The position numbers and the translations under genes are program-made. Shown here piece after piece: positions 47,951-57,464 of a DNA stretch of 64,000 nucleotides. Each line of letters begins with the position of its first letter. Within the stretch, counting starts at the first letter, position 1. Source of the DNA: Glaciihabitans sp. dw_435. GTDB lineage: Bacteria; Actinomycetota; Actinomycetes; Actinomycetales; Microbacteriaceae. The notes beneath the pieces are model-generated. The model was given only the letters and a program-made list of their open reading frames with translations, did not search any database and was not told the origin of the DNA. The stretch spans positions 18,899-82,898 of the forward strand of contig NZ_JAAVUZ010000012.1 in the NCBI RefSeq assembly GCF_018449675.1, written 5' to 3'.

Positions 47951-48369
47951 GAGGCATCCGCAAGGCTTTGAAGAATGGATGACGCGAGCCGCAGCTTCTC
48001 GCGGTCGCCGTCGCTCAGCTCTGCCAGGCGCACCGAGAACCACTCACCGCGGCGGCGGCGGGTCTCCTCGACCACGGCCCGGCCCTCGTCGCTGAGGCGC
48101 AGGACGACCTTGCGTCCGTCGTCGTCGGATCCCGTGCGGGTGGCATAGCCCGCCTCGACGAGCGCGTTGACGGTGCGGTTCATCGAGGATGCGGTTACCC
48201 GCTCGTGCTCGCTCAGTTCGCCGAGTCCGAGCCCGTCGTGCCGGGCGAGAACCGAGAGCACCGCGTACTGCCCGTCGGTGATGTCGGCACCCGCGCGCTG
48301 CGCCCGCAGCCGCCGGGCCAGCCGCTGCACCGCGAGGCGCAGGTCCAGCTCAAAGTTATCGTCGTCCAT
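47947..48369 (-). CDS. MarR-family transcriptional regulator
   Basis: 140 aa. Winged helix: LGLGELSEHERVTASSMNRTVNALVEAGYATRTGSDDDGRKVVLRLSDEG, with the Asp-Gly-Arg wing of MarR proteins and flanking dimerisation helices. It forms a two-gene operon with the MFS pump. ATG 48369 is close to TAGGCT (9 nt) in a promoter covered by inverted repeats at 48373-48406, so autorepression is likely, possibly with control of the divergent hydrolase gene. Confidence 0.9.
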   Translation of the reverse strand: MDDDNFELDLRLAVQRLARRLRAQRAGADITDGQYAVLSVLARHDGLGLGELSEHERVTASSMNRTVNALVEAGYATRTGSDDDGRKVVLRLSDEGRAVVEETRRRRGEWFSVRLAELSDGDREKLRLASSILQSLADAS

Positions 48370-48372
48370 AGA

Positions 48373-48406
48373 TTACTTAGCCTAGCTATTTAGCATTGCT
48401 AAGTAA
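48373..48406. promoter_or_regulatory. MarR-type operator region
   Basis: TTACTTAGC (48373-48381) and GCTAAGTAA (48398-48406) form 9-bp arms with a 16-bp centre, which itself contains GCTATTTAGC (48385-48394). The AT-rich palindromes lie over the marR promoter. Confidence 0.65.
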
Positions 48407-48513
48407 ATACGTCGAGGGTACGCGGAGCAGGCGGGCAGTGATGCGTGCCCGCCTGGCGAGGCATGCCGGGCGCCGGTGGTCCGCCGTATTATTGGCAGGA
48501 CGAGGAGGCTTCC

Positions 48514-49389
48514 GTGCCCAGATTCACCGCGATCCGCGATGACCAGTCTTTTGTCGATGCCCATGGCGTCACGATTCGCTATTACGTGTGGCGCGCCAGC
48601 AAGCCCAAGGGCGTGGTGCAGCTTGCCCACGGCCTCGGCGATCACGCAGCACGCTACGAGGACCTCGCGCAGGATCTCGTCAACGCCGGGTACTCCGTCT
48701 TCGCCGACGATCACCGCGGCCACGGGCAGACGGGCCTCGGTCACCACGGCGGCGACCGCACCAAGCTCGGTCGCCTCGGCCCGGGCGGCATGCGTGCGAC
48801 GGTGGCAGCAGTGCGCCAGCTCACGGGCATCATCCGCGCGGAGCATCCCGATCTCCCCATCGTTTTATTCGGCCACAGCTGGGGATCGATCATCGCGCAG
48901 AAGATCATCAACGTTGCGTCGGTCGACTATGACGGCGTTGTGCTCTCGGGCACGGCGTACCGCACCTTCCGACATATGAACGGCGGCGACCTCAACGCCC
49001 GTCACGCGCACCTGGGTACCACCGGCTACGAATGGCTGAGTCGGGATGACGCGGTCGCGATCGCTTTCCGCGACGACGACCTCACCTTCCCGGCCAATGC
49101 GCTCAAGCTCTTCGGGGTGCGTGAGTCCCTCGGCCTGCTGGGCAAGCCCGCGCGCAAGCTGCAGAAGGATCTTCCCGTGCTGATCCAGGTGGGCAGTGAC
49201 GACCCCTTCGGCGGTGCCACGAGCGCTGAACTGCTGGCGGAGGCGTACATCAACCGGTCCGAGCTGTCACAGGTGTCGCTGCACGTGTATCCGGGCGCGC
49301 GCCACGAGATCTACAACGAAACGAACCGCGCGGAGGTCACCGACGACCTTATCGAGTGGCTCAACGAACGGTTCGAACCAGCGCTCTGA
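48514..49389 (+). CDS. Alpha/beta hydrolase, monoacylglycerol-lipase-like
   Basis: 291 aa, Hydrolase_4/serine aminopeptidase-S33 group. Oxyanion region QLAHGLGDHAARYEDL, nucleophile elbow FGHSWGSIIAQ (Ser), Asp in VGSDDPFGG and His in YPGARHEIYNE complete the triad. Start is GTG 48514 with GAGGAGG ideally placed, and TATTAT (48487-48492) is a good -10. The frame begins at 48445 without support. Likely hydrolyses lipid monoesters; cytosolic. Confidence 0.9.
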   Translation: MPRFTAIRDDQSFVDAHGVTIRYYVWRASKPKGVVQLAHGLGDHAARYEDLAQDLVNAGYSVFADDHRGHGQTGLGHHGGDRTKLGRLGPGGMRATVAAVRQLTGIIRAEHPDLPIVLFGHSWGSIIAQKIINVASVDYDGVVLSGTAYRTFRHMNGGDLNARHAHLGTTGYEWLSRDDAVAIAFRDDDLTFPANALKLFGVRESLGLLGKPARKLQKDLPVLIQVGSDDPFGGATSAELLAEAYINRSELSQVSLHVYPGARHEIYNETNRAEVTDDLIEWLNERFEPAL

Positions 49390-49445
49390 GATGAGTGTTC
49401 GCTGAGTGCCATTGATGGTGGTGTACTGCGCGTAGTCTCAGCAGA

Positions 49446-51413
49446 GTGGCAACCGAAATAGTCCCTGTTCCGCGGCGCACCCGCAGGCGTCGCGCCGGCT
49501 TCAGCGCATGGATGCTGGATGGCCTCGGCGACCAGGCCGGAGCCCATCAGGGTCCCCACGCGGTTAAGGTCGAGAAGACGCATCCGTGGTGGCGCGTCAT
49601 GGCGCTCACCGGCGTCGATTACTTCTCCACCCTCGGCTACCAGCCCGCGATCGCGGCGGTGGCCGCCGGTTTGCTGTCGCCCTTCGCGACGATCGTGCTC
49701 ATCCTCCTCACGCTGTTCGGCGCGCTGCCGGTCTACCGCCGGGTCGCCCGCGAGAGCTTCAAGGGTGAGGGTTCCATCTCCATGCTCGAGAAGCTGCTGC
49801 CCTGGTGGGGCGGCAAACTCTTCGTCCTGGTGCTGCTGGGCTTCGCGGCGACCGACTTCATGATCACCATTACGCTCTCCGCGGCCGACGCCACGGCGCA
49901 CGCGGTCGAAAATCCGTTTGCGCCGGCGTGGTTCCAGGGCAACGAGGTGGGCATCACCATCGCGATCATCGCCGTGCTGGCCGCCGTGTTCCTGCGCGGC
50001 TTCAAGGAAGCGATTTCCATCGCGGTGGTGCTCGTCGCCGTCTACCTCCTCCTCAACGCGATCGTCATCGTCGTGGCCATCGCGCACGTCGCTGGCAATA
50101 CCGTGGTGATCGACAACTGGTGGGCCGCCCTGCTCACGCAGCACGGCAACCCGCTGGTCATGGTGGGCATCGCGCTCATCGTCTTCCCGAAGCTTGCGCT
50201 CGGGCTCTCCGGGTTCGAGACCGGGGTCGCTCTCATGCCGCAGGTGAAGGGTGCCGCCGACGACACCCCTGCCAACCCGGCCGGTCGCATCCGCGGCACC
50301 AAGCGCCTGCTGACCACCGCCGCGGTGATCATGAGCACGTTCCTCATCACATCGAGCTTCGTCACCACCCTGCTCATTCCGCAGAAGGAATTCGGTCCCG
50401 GCGGATCGGCCGACGGCCGGGCACTGGCCTACCTCGCTCACCAGTTCTTTGGTGACGCGTTCGGTACCGTATACGACGCCTCAACGATCGCCATCCTGTG
50501 GTTCGCAGGAGCGTCGGCGATGGCTGGCCTGCTCAACCTGGTGCCCCGGTACCTCCCGCGCTACGGCATGGCGCCGAACTGGTCGCGCGCGGTGCGCCCG
50601 CTGGTGCTCGTCTTCACGGCCATCGCCTTCCTCGTCACGATCGTCTTCAATGCCGACGTCAACGCGCAGGGTGGTGCCTACGCCACCGGTGTGCTCGTCC
50701 TGATCACGTCGGCGTCGGTGGCAGTGACCATCTCCGCGCACAAGCACAAGCAGCCAAAGCGCACCATCGGGTTTGCGATCATCGCGGCGGTATTTGCCTA
50801 CACGACCGTCGTCAACGTGGTCGAGCGACCCGACGGTGTGCGGATCGCCGCCCTGTTCATCCTCGGCATCATCGTGGTGTCGATCGTGTCGCGCATCCAG
50901 AGGTCGTTCCAACTGCGCGCGACATCCATCACCCTCGACGCCGAGGCCGAGGCCTTCGTTATGTCCGACGCGGACGACTTCGGCGGCGTGTGCATCGTCG
51001 CCAACGAGCCCGACGACGGCAGTGCCCACGAGTACCGGCAGAAGCTGCTCGAAGAACGCCGGGACAGTGGCATCCCGCAGCGCACTCCGATCATCTTCCT
51101 CGAGGTCTATCCCGCCGACTCCTCCAACTTCGAGGAGGACCTCGTGGTGCGTGGCGTCATGCGTCACGGCTACCGGGTGCTGCAGGTCAACAGCGGCAAC
51201 GTTCCCAACACTGTCGCTGCCATCCTGCTCACCATCCGCGACATCACCGGCGTCGTGCCCTCCATCTACTTCGAGTGGACCGAGGGCAACCCGATCTCCA
51301 ACATGTTCAAGTTCCTGGTCACCGGCGGCGGCGAGGTCGCCCCGGTCACCCGTGAGGTCATGCGCCGCGCGGAGCCGAACCGCGACCGGCGTCCCGAGGT
51401 TCACGTCAGCTGA
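49446..51413 (+). CDS. APC-superfamily permease with C-terminal soluble domain
   Basis: 655 aa. About 12 membrane segments (residues 50-485), opening with [14 protein letters not shown], then a soluble C-terminal domain of some 170 residues (from [19 protein letters not shown]). It fits the large actinobacterial amino acid/KUP-like APC permeases of unknown substrate. GTG 49446 has no ribosome site, but TAGTCT (49433-49438) ends 7 nt upstream, so a leaderless transcript is expected. Confidence 0.85.
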   Translation: MATEIVPVPRRTRRRRAGFSAWMLDGLGDQAGAHQGPHAVKVEKTHPWWRVMALTGVDYFSTLGYQPAIAAVAAGLLSPFATIVLILLTLFGALPVYRRVARESFKGEGSISMLEKLLPWWGGKLFVLVLLGFAATDFMITITLSAADATAHAVENPFAPAWFQGNEVGITIAIIAVLAAVFLRGFKEAISIAVVLVAVYLLLNAIVIVVAIAHVAGNTVVIDNWWAALLTQHGNPLVMVGIALIVFPKLALGLSGFETGVALMPQVKGAADDTPANPAGRIRGTKRLLTTAAVIMSTFLITSSFVTTLLIPQKEFGPGGSADGRALAYLAHQFFGDAFGTVYDASTIAILWFAGASAMAGLLNLVPRYLPRYGMAPNWSRAVRPLVLVFTAIAFLVTIVFNADVNAQGGAYATGVLVLITSASVAVTISAHKHKQPKRTIGFAIIAAVFAYTTVVNVVERPDGVRIAALFILGIIVVSIVSRIQRSFQLRATSITLDAEAEAFVMSDADDFGGVCIVANEPDDGSAHEYRQKLLEERRDSGIPQRTPIIFLEVYPADSSNFEEDLVVRGVMRHGYRVLQVNSGNVPNTVAAILLTIRDITGVVPSIYFEWTEGNPISNMFKFLVTGGGEVAPVTREVMRRAEPNRDRRPEVHVS

Positions 51414-51502
51414 CAACCGGCACGGGGGCGTGCACCGGCAAGCGGCCCACACCCCGCGCGAAATAAGCTGGCTCATACGAGTCACCGACGAAAGGCATCC
51501 CC

Positions 51503-52552
51503 ATGCACGGCGAGTTCAAGGTTCCCGGCGGAAAGCTGGTCGTAGTCGACCTCGATGTCGTGGACGGCGCGATCGCGAACTTCCGCCTCGCCGGCGACTT
51601 CTTCCTCGAACCCGACAGCGCGCTCGAGGCGATCAACTCCGCGATCAATGGACTGCCGTCCGACTCGGATGCCGCGCGTTTCACCGCCGCGATCACGCAG
51701 GCGCTGCCGAAGGACGCCGTGCTCCTCGGGTTCACGGCCGACTCCGTCTCGACCACCATCCGTCGCGCCCTCGCCCAGGCGACAACCTTCCGCGACTACG
51801 AGTGGGAAATCGTGCACGGCAAGGCAGAGACCCCGCAGATGCAGATGGCTCTCGACCAGGTTCTCGCCGAAGAGGTCGGCGCCGGCCGCCGCAAGCCGAC
51901 GCTGCGCATCTGGGAGTGGGAGCGCCCCGCCGTGGTCATCGGCAGCTTCCAGTCCGTGCGCAACGAGGTCGACCTCGAGAACGCGGCCAAGTACGGCTTC
52001 GAGGTTGTCCGCCGCATCAGCGGCGGCGGCGCCATGTTCATGGAGGCGGGCTCGGTCGTCACCTATTCGATCTACGCTCCCTCGGCGCTCGTGCAGGGCA
52101 TGAGCTTCGCGGATTCGTACGCGTTCCTCGACGAATGGGTCATCATCACCCTCAAGTCCCTCGGAATCGACGCGAGCTACCAGCCGCTCAACGACATCGC
52201 GAGCCCGACGGGCAAGATCGGTGGGGCGGCGCAAAAGCGCCTCGGCGCCGGTGCGGTGCTGCACCACGTCACCATGAGCTACGACATCAACGGCGACCGC
52301 ATGGTCGAGGTGCTGCGCATCGGCCGCGAAAAGATGAGCGACAAGGGCACCAAGAGTGCCGCCAAGCGCGTCGACCCGCTGCGCAGCCAGACCGGACTGC
52401 CCCGCGAGGAGATCATCGAGAAGCTGAAGGCGACCTTCGCGTCCCTCTACGGGGCCAAGCCGGGGGAGATCACCCCGGAAGAAGACGCAAAGGCAAAGCA
52501 GCTCGTCGCCGAGAAATTCGGTACCGAGGAGTGGCTGCACCGCGTCCCATAA
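51503..52552 (+). CDS. Lipoate-protein ligase-family protein with N-terminal accessory domain
   Basis: 349 aa. Residues about 90-290 form the LplA/BPL catalytic domain: RPAVVIGSFQSVRNEVDLE, RRISGGGAMFMEAGSVVTYS and a lipoyl-AMP Lys in SPTGKIGGAAQKRLGAGAVLHHVTM. Residues 1-75 (GEFKVPGGKLVVVDLDV...) resemble the small accessory domain usually found C-terminal or as separate LplB, so the order is permuted. ATG 51503 follows AAAGG. It activates lipoate or octanoate and transfers it to lipoyl domains. Confidence 0.88.
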   Translation: MHGEFKVPGGKLVVVDLDVVDGAIANFRLAGDFFLEPDSALEAINSAINGLPSDSDAARFTAAITQALPKDAVLLGFTADSVSTTIRRALAQATTFRDYEWEIVHGKAETPQMQMALDQVLAEEVGAGRRKPTLRIWEWERPAVVIGSFQSVRNEVDLENAAKYGFEVVRRISGGGAMFMEAGSVVTYSIYAPSALVQGMSFADSYAFLDEWVIITLKSLGIDASYQPLNDIASPTGKIGGAAQKRLGAGAVLHHVTMSYDINGDRMVEVLRIGREKMSDKGTKSAAKRVDPLRSQTGLPREEIIEKLKATFASLYGAKPGEITPEEDAKAKQLVAEKFGTEEWLHRVP

Positions 52553-52651
52553 GGGATCGGCCGCCGCCAATGCTGAAAATCCACCGCCACAAAACGCCAC
52601 GGATGGCCAGTCCCAGTAGACAAGCCTGTCCCAAACCGTAAGCTGATTGCT

Positions 52652-52990
52652 GTGAACGGCTGGCTCTTACTCGCGATCGTGGCCGCCGTTGGCGCGCTGT
52701 TCTACCTGGCATCCCACTTCGGCTGGATCGACCTCTCGAACAAGAACCGGTCCGGCACTCCCGGCGGCGTTCTTGGAGTCGGCGACGAGGTCTTCAATGC
52801 GAGCAAGTACGAGGCACAGGTCGAGCTCGATCGTCAGACCGTCCTGCCGGCACCCGCGCCGCTTCCCGGTGACAAGGGCAGGCTTCGCCAGATAGCGGAT
52901 GAGCCGGAGCAGGAGTCATCCATCGGTGCACCGCTGTCTAAATACCGCGGTTCCGTGCACATCGATCTCGATGAGGAACCCCGCCGCTAA
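52652..52990 (+). CDS. Small membrane-anchored protein, unknown
   Basis: 112 aa, not recognised. An N-terminal membrane anchor (residues 4-24) is followed by a polar tail with a Pro-rich stretch (VLPAPAPLPGDKGRL) and an acidic/basic end. GTG 52652: TAAGCT (52639-52644) ends 7 nt before it and there is no Shine-Dalgarno, suggesting a leaderless mRNA. Probably a conserved actinobacterial hypothetical. Confidence 0.7.
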   Translation: MNGWLLLAIVAAVGALFYLASHFGWIDLSNKNRSGTPGGVLGVGDEVFNASKYEAQVELDRQTVLPAPAPLPGDKGRLRQIADEPEQESSIGAPLSKYRGSVHIDLDEEPRR

Positions 52991-53001
52991 GAGGCTGCCG
53001 G

Positions 53002-53286
53002 TCAGCGCTGCTGCAGGTCCTGGTACTCCGGGTGCTTGGTCAACCAGCTGACGATGAACGGGCACACCGCGACGAGACGGTAGCTCGTGTCATCCCGAAC
53101 CTGATCCAGCGCGCCGGTGACAAGCTCGCCACCGAGGCCGTGCTCCTGACGCGCGGGGTCGACCTCCGTGTGCGTGAAAACTATGTCGTTTCCGGAGAGG
53201 TGGTACTCGGTGAACCCGCTCACCTCGCCGTCGATCAGCAGTTGGTAGCGGTTGAGGTTCGGGGCATGAACGACAGCTGTTGACAT
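53002..53286 (-). CDS. GCN5-related N-acetyltransferase (short, YjdJ-type)
   Basis: 94 aa, the size of the minimal Gcn5-like family (PF14542). VDPARQEHGLGGELVTGALDQVR carries the acetyl-CoA-binding loop, and YRLVAVCPFIVSWLTKHPEYQDL is the characteristic C-terminal motif with Cys. The GGAGG before ATG 53286 is too close to act as a Shine-Dalgarno; a TACGCT hexamer on the minus strand ends 6 nt before the ATG, so it is probably leaderless. Confidence 0.9.
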   Translation of the reverse strand: MSTAVVHAPNLNRYQLLIDGEVSGFTEYHLSGNDIVFTHTEVDPARQEHGLGGELVTGALDQVRDDTSYRLVAVCPFIVSWLTKHPEYQDLQQR

Positions 53287-53304
53287 GCCTCCAGCGTAGT
53301 TCGG

Positions 53305-54342
53305 CTAGACCGATTCGCGCTCGATCAACCGGGTCGGCATGACCGACAGTTCGGCGACGGATTCCCCGTTGATCAGGCGAACGAGGGTCTGCGCGATTTC
53401 CACGCCGAGTTCGGCCACCGGCTGCTCGATGCAGGTCAGCGGCGGTGTCGAGTTCTGCGCGAAGTAGTCGTTGTCCACCGTGGTGATGGCGACGTCGCCG
53501 GGAACGGAGATGCCGTGCTCGCGCAGCACCCGCAGGGCGCCGAAGGCCATCTGCGATGAGGCAATGAAGATGCCGTCGAAGCTCTCGCCGCGGGCCAGCA
53601 GCTCGCGCATCGCGGACTCACCGCCCGGGGGAGTGAAGTCACCAAACGCCACCAGGTCGGGGTTCTGCGCGGTTTCGGCGATTGCCGCGCGCCACCCGAC
53701 GAGGCGGTCGAATCCGGCGGCCATGTTCTGGGGGCCCGCAATCGTCGCGATGCGCCGGCGGCCGTGCTCGAGCAGGTAGCGGGTGGCGGTGGTGGATGCC
53801 GCGACATTGTCGACATCCACGATGTGGTTGCGCGGCACCGGGCCGGCGTCCGCGGGGCGGGTGTTACTCATCGGGCGTCCGCCGAACACGACCGGAAGGG
53901 TGCTGGACAGCTGCAGGTAGGAGCTGTCGTCGGCGTGGTGGGACAGGATGAGCGCGCCGTCGACGCTGCCGCCCTGCAGGTACCGCCGGGTCTTCTCCGG
54001 GTGTGCCTCGGACGCGATCAGCAGGGTAAGCGTGTACTCGGTGTTGCCCAGGTGTGTGGCAACGCCGTGGATCACCGACGCGAAGTAGGGGTCGGAGAAA
54101 AATTTGGCGGTGTTCTCGGGGATGATGACCGCGATCGTGTAGGTCTTGCGGCTGGCGAGGCTGCGGGCCGCCTGGTTGGGTACGTACCCGAGCGTCTCGA
54201 TCGCGGCGGTCACGGCACTAATGGCGCCGGGGGTGACGCGCGGCGACGCATTGACCACGCGGGACACGGTCGACCGCGAGACACCCGCGAGCGCCGCCAC
54301 CATTTCGAGCGTGGGGGCGGAGGGACTCGTCGATTCGTCGAT
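53305..54342 (-). CDS. LacI-family transcriptional regulator 3, apparent ATC start
   Basis: 345 aa if started at ATC 54342. The HTH is PTLEMVAALAGVSRSTVSRVVNAS, and the hinge AARSLASRKTYTIAVIIPE leads into the effector domain. The first ATG (54303) lies inside HTH helix 1 and would remove PTLE; no ATG, GTG or TTG occurs between it and the upstream stop. A perfect GGAGG (54354-54350) sits 7 nt before an ATC codon at 54342-54340, so initiation there is the best reading; conservative annotation would use 54303. Targets unknown. Confidence 0.82.
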   Translation of the reverse strand: MDESTSPSAPTLEMVAALAGVSRSTVSRVVNASPRVTPGAISAVTAAIETLGYVPNQAARSLASRKTYTIAVIIPENTAKFFSDPYFASVIHGVATHLGNTEYTLTLLIASEAHPEKTRRYLQGGSVDGALILSHHADDSSYLQLSSTLPVVFGGRPMSNTRPADAGPVPRNHIVDVDNVAASTTATRYLLEHGRRRIATIAGPQNMAAGFDRLVGWRAAIAETAQNPDLVAFGDFTPPGGESAMRELLARGESFDGIFIASSQMAFGALRVLREHGISVPGDVAITTVDNDYFAQNSTPPLTCIEQPVAELGVEIAQTLVRLINGESVAELSVMPTRLIERESV

Positions 54343-54354
54343 GGCGGAACCTCC
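54340..54354 (-). promoter_or_regulatory. Ribosome-binding site with ATC start codon
   Basis: Minus strand GGAGG, then TTCCGCC, then ATC. The 7-nt spacing is ideal, and initiation at ATC restores the full LacI HTH. Confidence 0.6.
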
Positions 54355-54485
54355 AGATCAGTGGTGCCGGCATGCTGCCCCGGGGGACGAGCGACCGCGC
54401 TCCGATGCACGGAAAACCCATTCTACGACTGGGAGGGACCGCTCCCACGAACGGCCCCGTTCGGGGGTCAGGGACACAACGACGG

Positions 54486-54521
54486 AGGGTGGCCACTCGC
54501 GCGAACGCGGGTGGCCACCCT
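54486..54521 (-). terminator. Hairpin downstream of the EmrB-type MFS gene
   Basis: AGGGTGGCCAC / GTGGCCACCCT outer stem (11 bp), one T-G pair, and an inner CGCG / CGCG stem closed by a CGAA loop. Starts 28 bp beyond the MFS stop on the minus strand; no T tract, as is common for actinobacterial terminators. Confidence 0.7.
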
Positions 54522-54548
54522 CTGGTGGTGGTGCGGATGCCTCGAGCT

Positions 54549-56357
54549 CTAGACGCCCGGTGCCGCGTGCTTTCCGTGGAGCGGGTTCGACCCCGTGTCA
54601 TCCGGATCCGCCGTTGCGGGTGCGCCGGTGACGGCCGCGCCCTGTGCTGCGAGGATGGCCGCGTCGTCATCGGCAACCTCCTGCAGCGCGGACTTCTGGC
54701 GAAGCGGCGTTGCCTTGAGGAAGAGGCTGAGCACGAAGGCGATCAGCACCACGACCAGGCTCACCCAGAAGACGGTGACAGTGGCATCGGCGAAGCCGTG
54801 CAGGAACGGCGCCGCGAGGCGGTGGTCAACACCATTGAGGAAGGTGGTGTCGCCGTCCAGCGAGGATGCCGCACCGCCCGAGCTGCTTGTGTACAGCTTG
54901 ATGATGTCCGCGTTGACCGGGTTGGACTGCACCGCGGGGTCCGCAAGGGCGGTCTTCGCGTTGGCGATCAGGGATGGGTCGGTGAACGCCGCCTTGATCG
55001 TGGTGGGGATGCGCGTGAACAGCACGGAGAACAGCACCGCGACGCCCAGCGTTCCACCGATCTGGCGGAAGAACGTCGACGACGACGTTGCGACACCAAT
55101 GTCCCGGGGTCCGACCGAGTTCTGGCTGGCGATCGTCAGGGTCTGCATCAGCTGGCCGAGACCGAGGCCGACGAGCAGCATTCCGCCCATGATGACCCAG
55201 ATCGGGGTGCTCGCCTCGATGAAGGTGAACACGAAGAAGCCGAGCGCCATGAACGCGGTTCCCATGATCGGGAAGATGCGGTAGCGGCCTGTACGGGCGA
55301 TGACCTGTCCGCTGACGATCGAGGAGATCATCAGGCCAAGGATCATCGGCAGCAACTGGTAGCCGCTCTCGGTGGGGGAGGACCCGTTCACCAGCTGCAG
55401 GAACAGCGGCACCGTGGACAGCGCTCCGAACATTCCGAATCCGACGAGCACACCGAGGATCGTGGCCATGGAGAAGGTCGAGCTCTTGAAGAGCTTGAGG
55501 GGGATGAGTGCGTCATCACCCATCATCCGCTCGACGACGATGAACGCGATGATGCCGACGAGGCCCACGATGTAGCAGGTGATCGAGGTGCCGGAATCCC
55601 AGCCCCACTCGCGACCCTGCTCGGCAACGAGCAGCAGCGGCGCGACGGCGACGATGACGGTCGTTGCGCCCCACCAGTCGATGCGCACGCGGCGATTCAC
55701 GCTGCGCTTGGGCAGGTGAAGGAACCGAATCACGATCGCGAGGGCGATGATGCCGATCGGGATGTTGATCAGGAACACCCAGCGCCATCCGACGATGCCG
55801 AGGATGAACGGTGCGCCTGCGAGCAGTCCGCCGATGAGGGGGCCAATCACGCTGGAGATACCGAAGACGGCGAGGAAATACCCCTGGTACTTCGCCCTCT
55901 CGCGCGGAGCGAGCATGTCGCCCATGATCGCGAGCGGCAGCGCCATGAGGCCACCGGCGCCGAGGCCCTGGATGGCGCGGAACGCGGCAAGCTCGTACAT
56001 CGACTGGGCGAAGCCCGAGGCGATGGAACCGGCGAGGAAGATCGAGATGGCGATGATGAACAGCGGGCGCCGACCGAAGATGTCGGAGAGCTTGCCGTAG
56101 ATGGGGGTCGCGATCGTGGAGACGACCAGATACGCGGTGGTGACCCACGCCTGCTCGCTCAGACCGTGAAGGTCGTCAGAGATTGTGCGAATGGATGTTC
56201 CGACAATTGTCTGGTCGAGAGCAGACAGGAACATCCCGGCCATGAGTCCGTAAATCACGAACAAGATCTGGCGGTGGCTCATGATGCCACCAGAGTCGGA
56301 GGATGCCTGAGCGCCCTGTTTGGCACTCATCCGATCCTGGGTATCGCTGCGGGACAT
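54549..56357 (-). CDS. MFS multidrug exporter, DHA2 / EmrB-QacA type
   Basis: 602 aa with 14 membrane segments. Signature LSALDQTIVGTSIRTISDDL in helix 1, GKLSDIFGRRPLF (loop 2-3), FRAIQGLGAGGLMALPLAIMGD and GPLIGGLLAGAPFILGIVGWRWVFLINIPIG (antiporter motif C region) are standard. A long extracellular-type loop with Ser/Gly sits before the final helix. ATG 56357 has AGAGG upstream; the frame to 56453 is not supported. Substrate unknown. A proton-driven efflux pump. Confidence 0.91.
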   Translation of the reverse strand: MSRSDTQDRMSAKQGAQASSDSGGIMSHRQILFVIYGLMAGMFLSALDQTIVGTSIRTISDDLHGLSEQAWVTTAYLVVSTIATPIYGKLSDIFGRRPLFIIAISIFLAGSIASGFAQSMYELAAFRAIQGLGAGGLMALPLAIMGDMLAPRERAKYQGYFLAVFGISSVIGPLIGGLLAGAPFILGIVGWRWVFLINIPIGIIALAIVIRFLHLPKRSVNRRVRIDWWGATTVIVAVAPLLLVAEQGREWGWDSGTSITCYIVGLVGIIAFIVVERMMGDDALIPLKLFKSSTFSMATILGVLVGFGMFGALSTVPLFLQLVNGSSPTESGYQLLPMILGLMISSIVSGQVIARTGRYRIFPIMGTAFMALGFFVFTFIEASTPIWVIMGGMLLVGLGLGQLMQTLTIASQNSVGPRDIGVATSSSTFFRQIGGTLGVAVLFSVLFTRIPTTIKAAFTDPSLIANAKTALADPAVQSNPVNADIIKLYTSSSGGAASSLDGDTTFLNGVDHRLAAPFLHGFADATVTVFWVSLVVVLIAFVLSLFLKATPLRQKSALQEVADDDAAILAAQGAAVTGAPATADPDDTGSNPLHGKHAAPGV

Positions 56358-56546
56358 GAAACCTCTATCTAGAGACGGTGAAAGGGGGGTGTTTAAGTGA
56401 GAGAAGCCATCCCGGACCGTGCCGGCGATGGCAGAAACTTGCGTGAAGTGCAAAGTTACACCGATTGCAAGGGGAAAGCAATACAGTCTGTGCCCTGTTC
56501 CGGACGGCTCAGTGGGGGTTGCATTTCGGGCGTCTATGCTCGACGA

Positions 56547-57437
56547 GTGTCGAGAATCCGTCGCGCCGCTGGCGCATCAGTCATGGCCTTCGCACTCGCA
56601 ATTTCCGTCGCCGCGTGTGCGCCCCAGGAGGATGCGGTGACAAGTTCGGGCCTTCCCGGCGGCGTCCCCTCCGCGCCGGCGATCGTCGCGCCGTCGGCAG
56701 ACCCGGCGCCCACCGTCAGCGCGACCCCGACTCCGACGCCCGTGCTCACCCCCACCCCTACCGCGACGGTTGTCGCGCCGTCGACGCCGACGAAGGAACC
56801 CACGCCCGTGGCATCCACCCCTCCCGCGTTCAATAAGCACCTATACCCCACGAATGTGCCCTCGAGCCTCTGGGTCGTGAGCAATAAGACGCGACCCCTT
56901 AATCCGGTGAGCTACGCGCCCTCCGATCTCGTGACCGCGCCGGTGAAGTCGCAGAATCCGCCGGTGCTGCGCGCGGAGGCGTCCGCCGCGCTCGTGAAGA
57001 TGTTTGCCGCCTCGGTAAAAGAGGGGGCAGGCGCTATGCAGGTGCAGAGTGCCTACCGGTCGTATTCGGTGCAGGTGCGCGTCTATGACGGATGGGTGAA
57101 CCGGCTGGGGCAGAAGCAGGCCGATGCACAGAGCGCGCGCGCCGGATTCAGCGAACACCAGACGGGGCTGACGGCCGACATCTCGCCCGTTCCCCTCACC
57201 TGCGCCCTCGACGCCTGCTTCGGCACGACACCCCAGGGCGTCTGGCTCGCGGCCAACGCCTACCGGTTCGGGTTCATCCTGCGCTACCCGGCGGACAAGG
57301 TCGCCATCACCGGTTTCACTTACGAACCCTGGCACTTCCGCTACGTGGGGGTGGCCCTGTCCACCGAAATGCACAAGGAGGGCGTGAAGACTCTTGAGGA
57401 GTTCTTCGGCCTTCCGGCTGCGCCGGACTACAAGTGA
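56547..57437 (+). CDS. D-alanyl-D-alanine carboxypeptidase (VanY, M15B) lipoprotein
   Basis: 296 aa. Signal peptide and lipobox (ALAISVAAC), then a Pro/Thr-rich linker (TPTPTPVLTPTPTATV) of about 60 residues spanning the wall, then the M15 domain. Zinc/catalytic motifs: SEHQTGLTADIS (SxHxxGxxxD) and YEPWHFRYV with Glu and His. It trims pentapeptide stems of peptidoglycan. GTG 56547 is chosen because it gives a correct signal peptide and TATGCT (56535-56540) ends 6 nt upstream: a leaderless start. The longer frame from 56397 has no signal. Confidence 0.9.
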   Translation: MSRIRRAAGASVMAFALAISVAACAPQEDAVTSSGLPGGVPSAPAIVAPSADPAPTVSATPTPTPVLTPTPTATVVAPSTPTKEPTPVASTPPAFNKHLYPTNVPSSLWVVSNKTRPLNPVSYAPSDLVTAPVKSQNPPVLRAEASAALVKMFAASVKEGAGAMQVQSAYRSYSVQVRVYDGWVNRLGQKQADAQSARAGFSEHQTGLTADISPVPLTCALDACFGTTPQGVWLAANAYRFGFILRYPADKVAITGFTYEPWHFRYVGVALSTEMHKEGVKTLEEFFGLPAAPDYK

Positions 57438-57464
57438 GCATCGCTCGCCCGTAAGATCACCCCC

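Noticed and set aside
54372..56372. 666-codon open frame on the plus strand
   Set aside because: Antisense to the 14-helix MFS gene; low-complexity acidic/His/Arg translation only.
56397..56546. Longer N-terminus for the VanY-like protein
   Set aside because: It would bury the signal peptide 50 residues inside the protein; GTG 56547 gives a proper lipoprotein signal and a leaderless -10.
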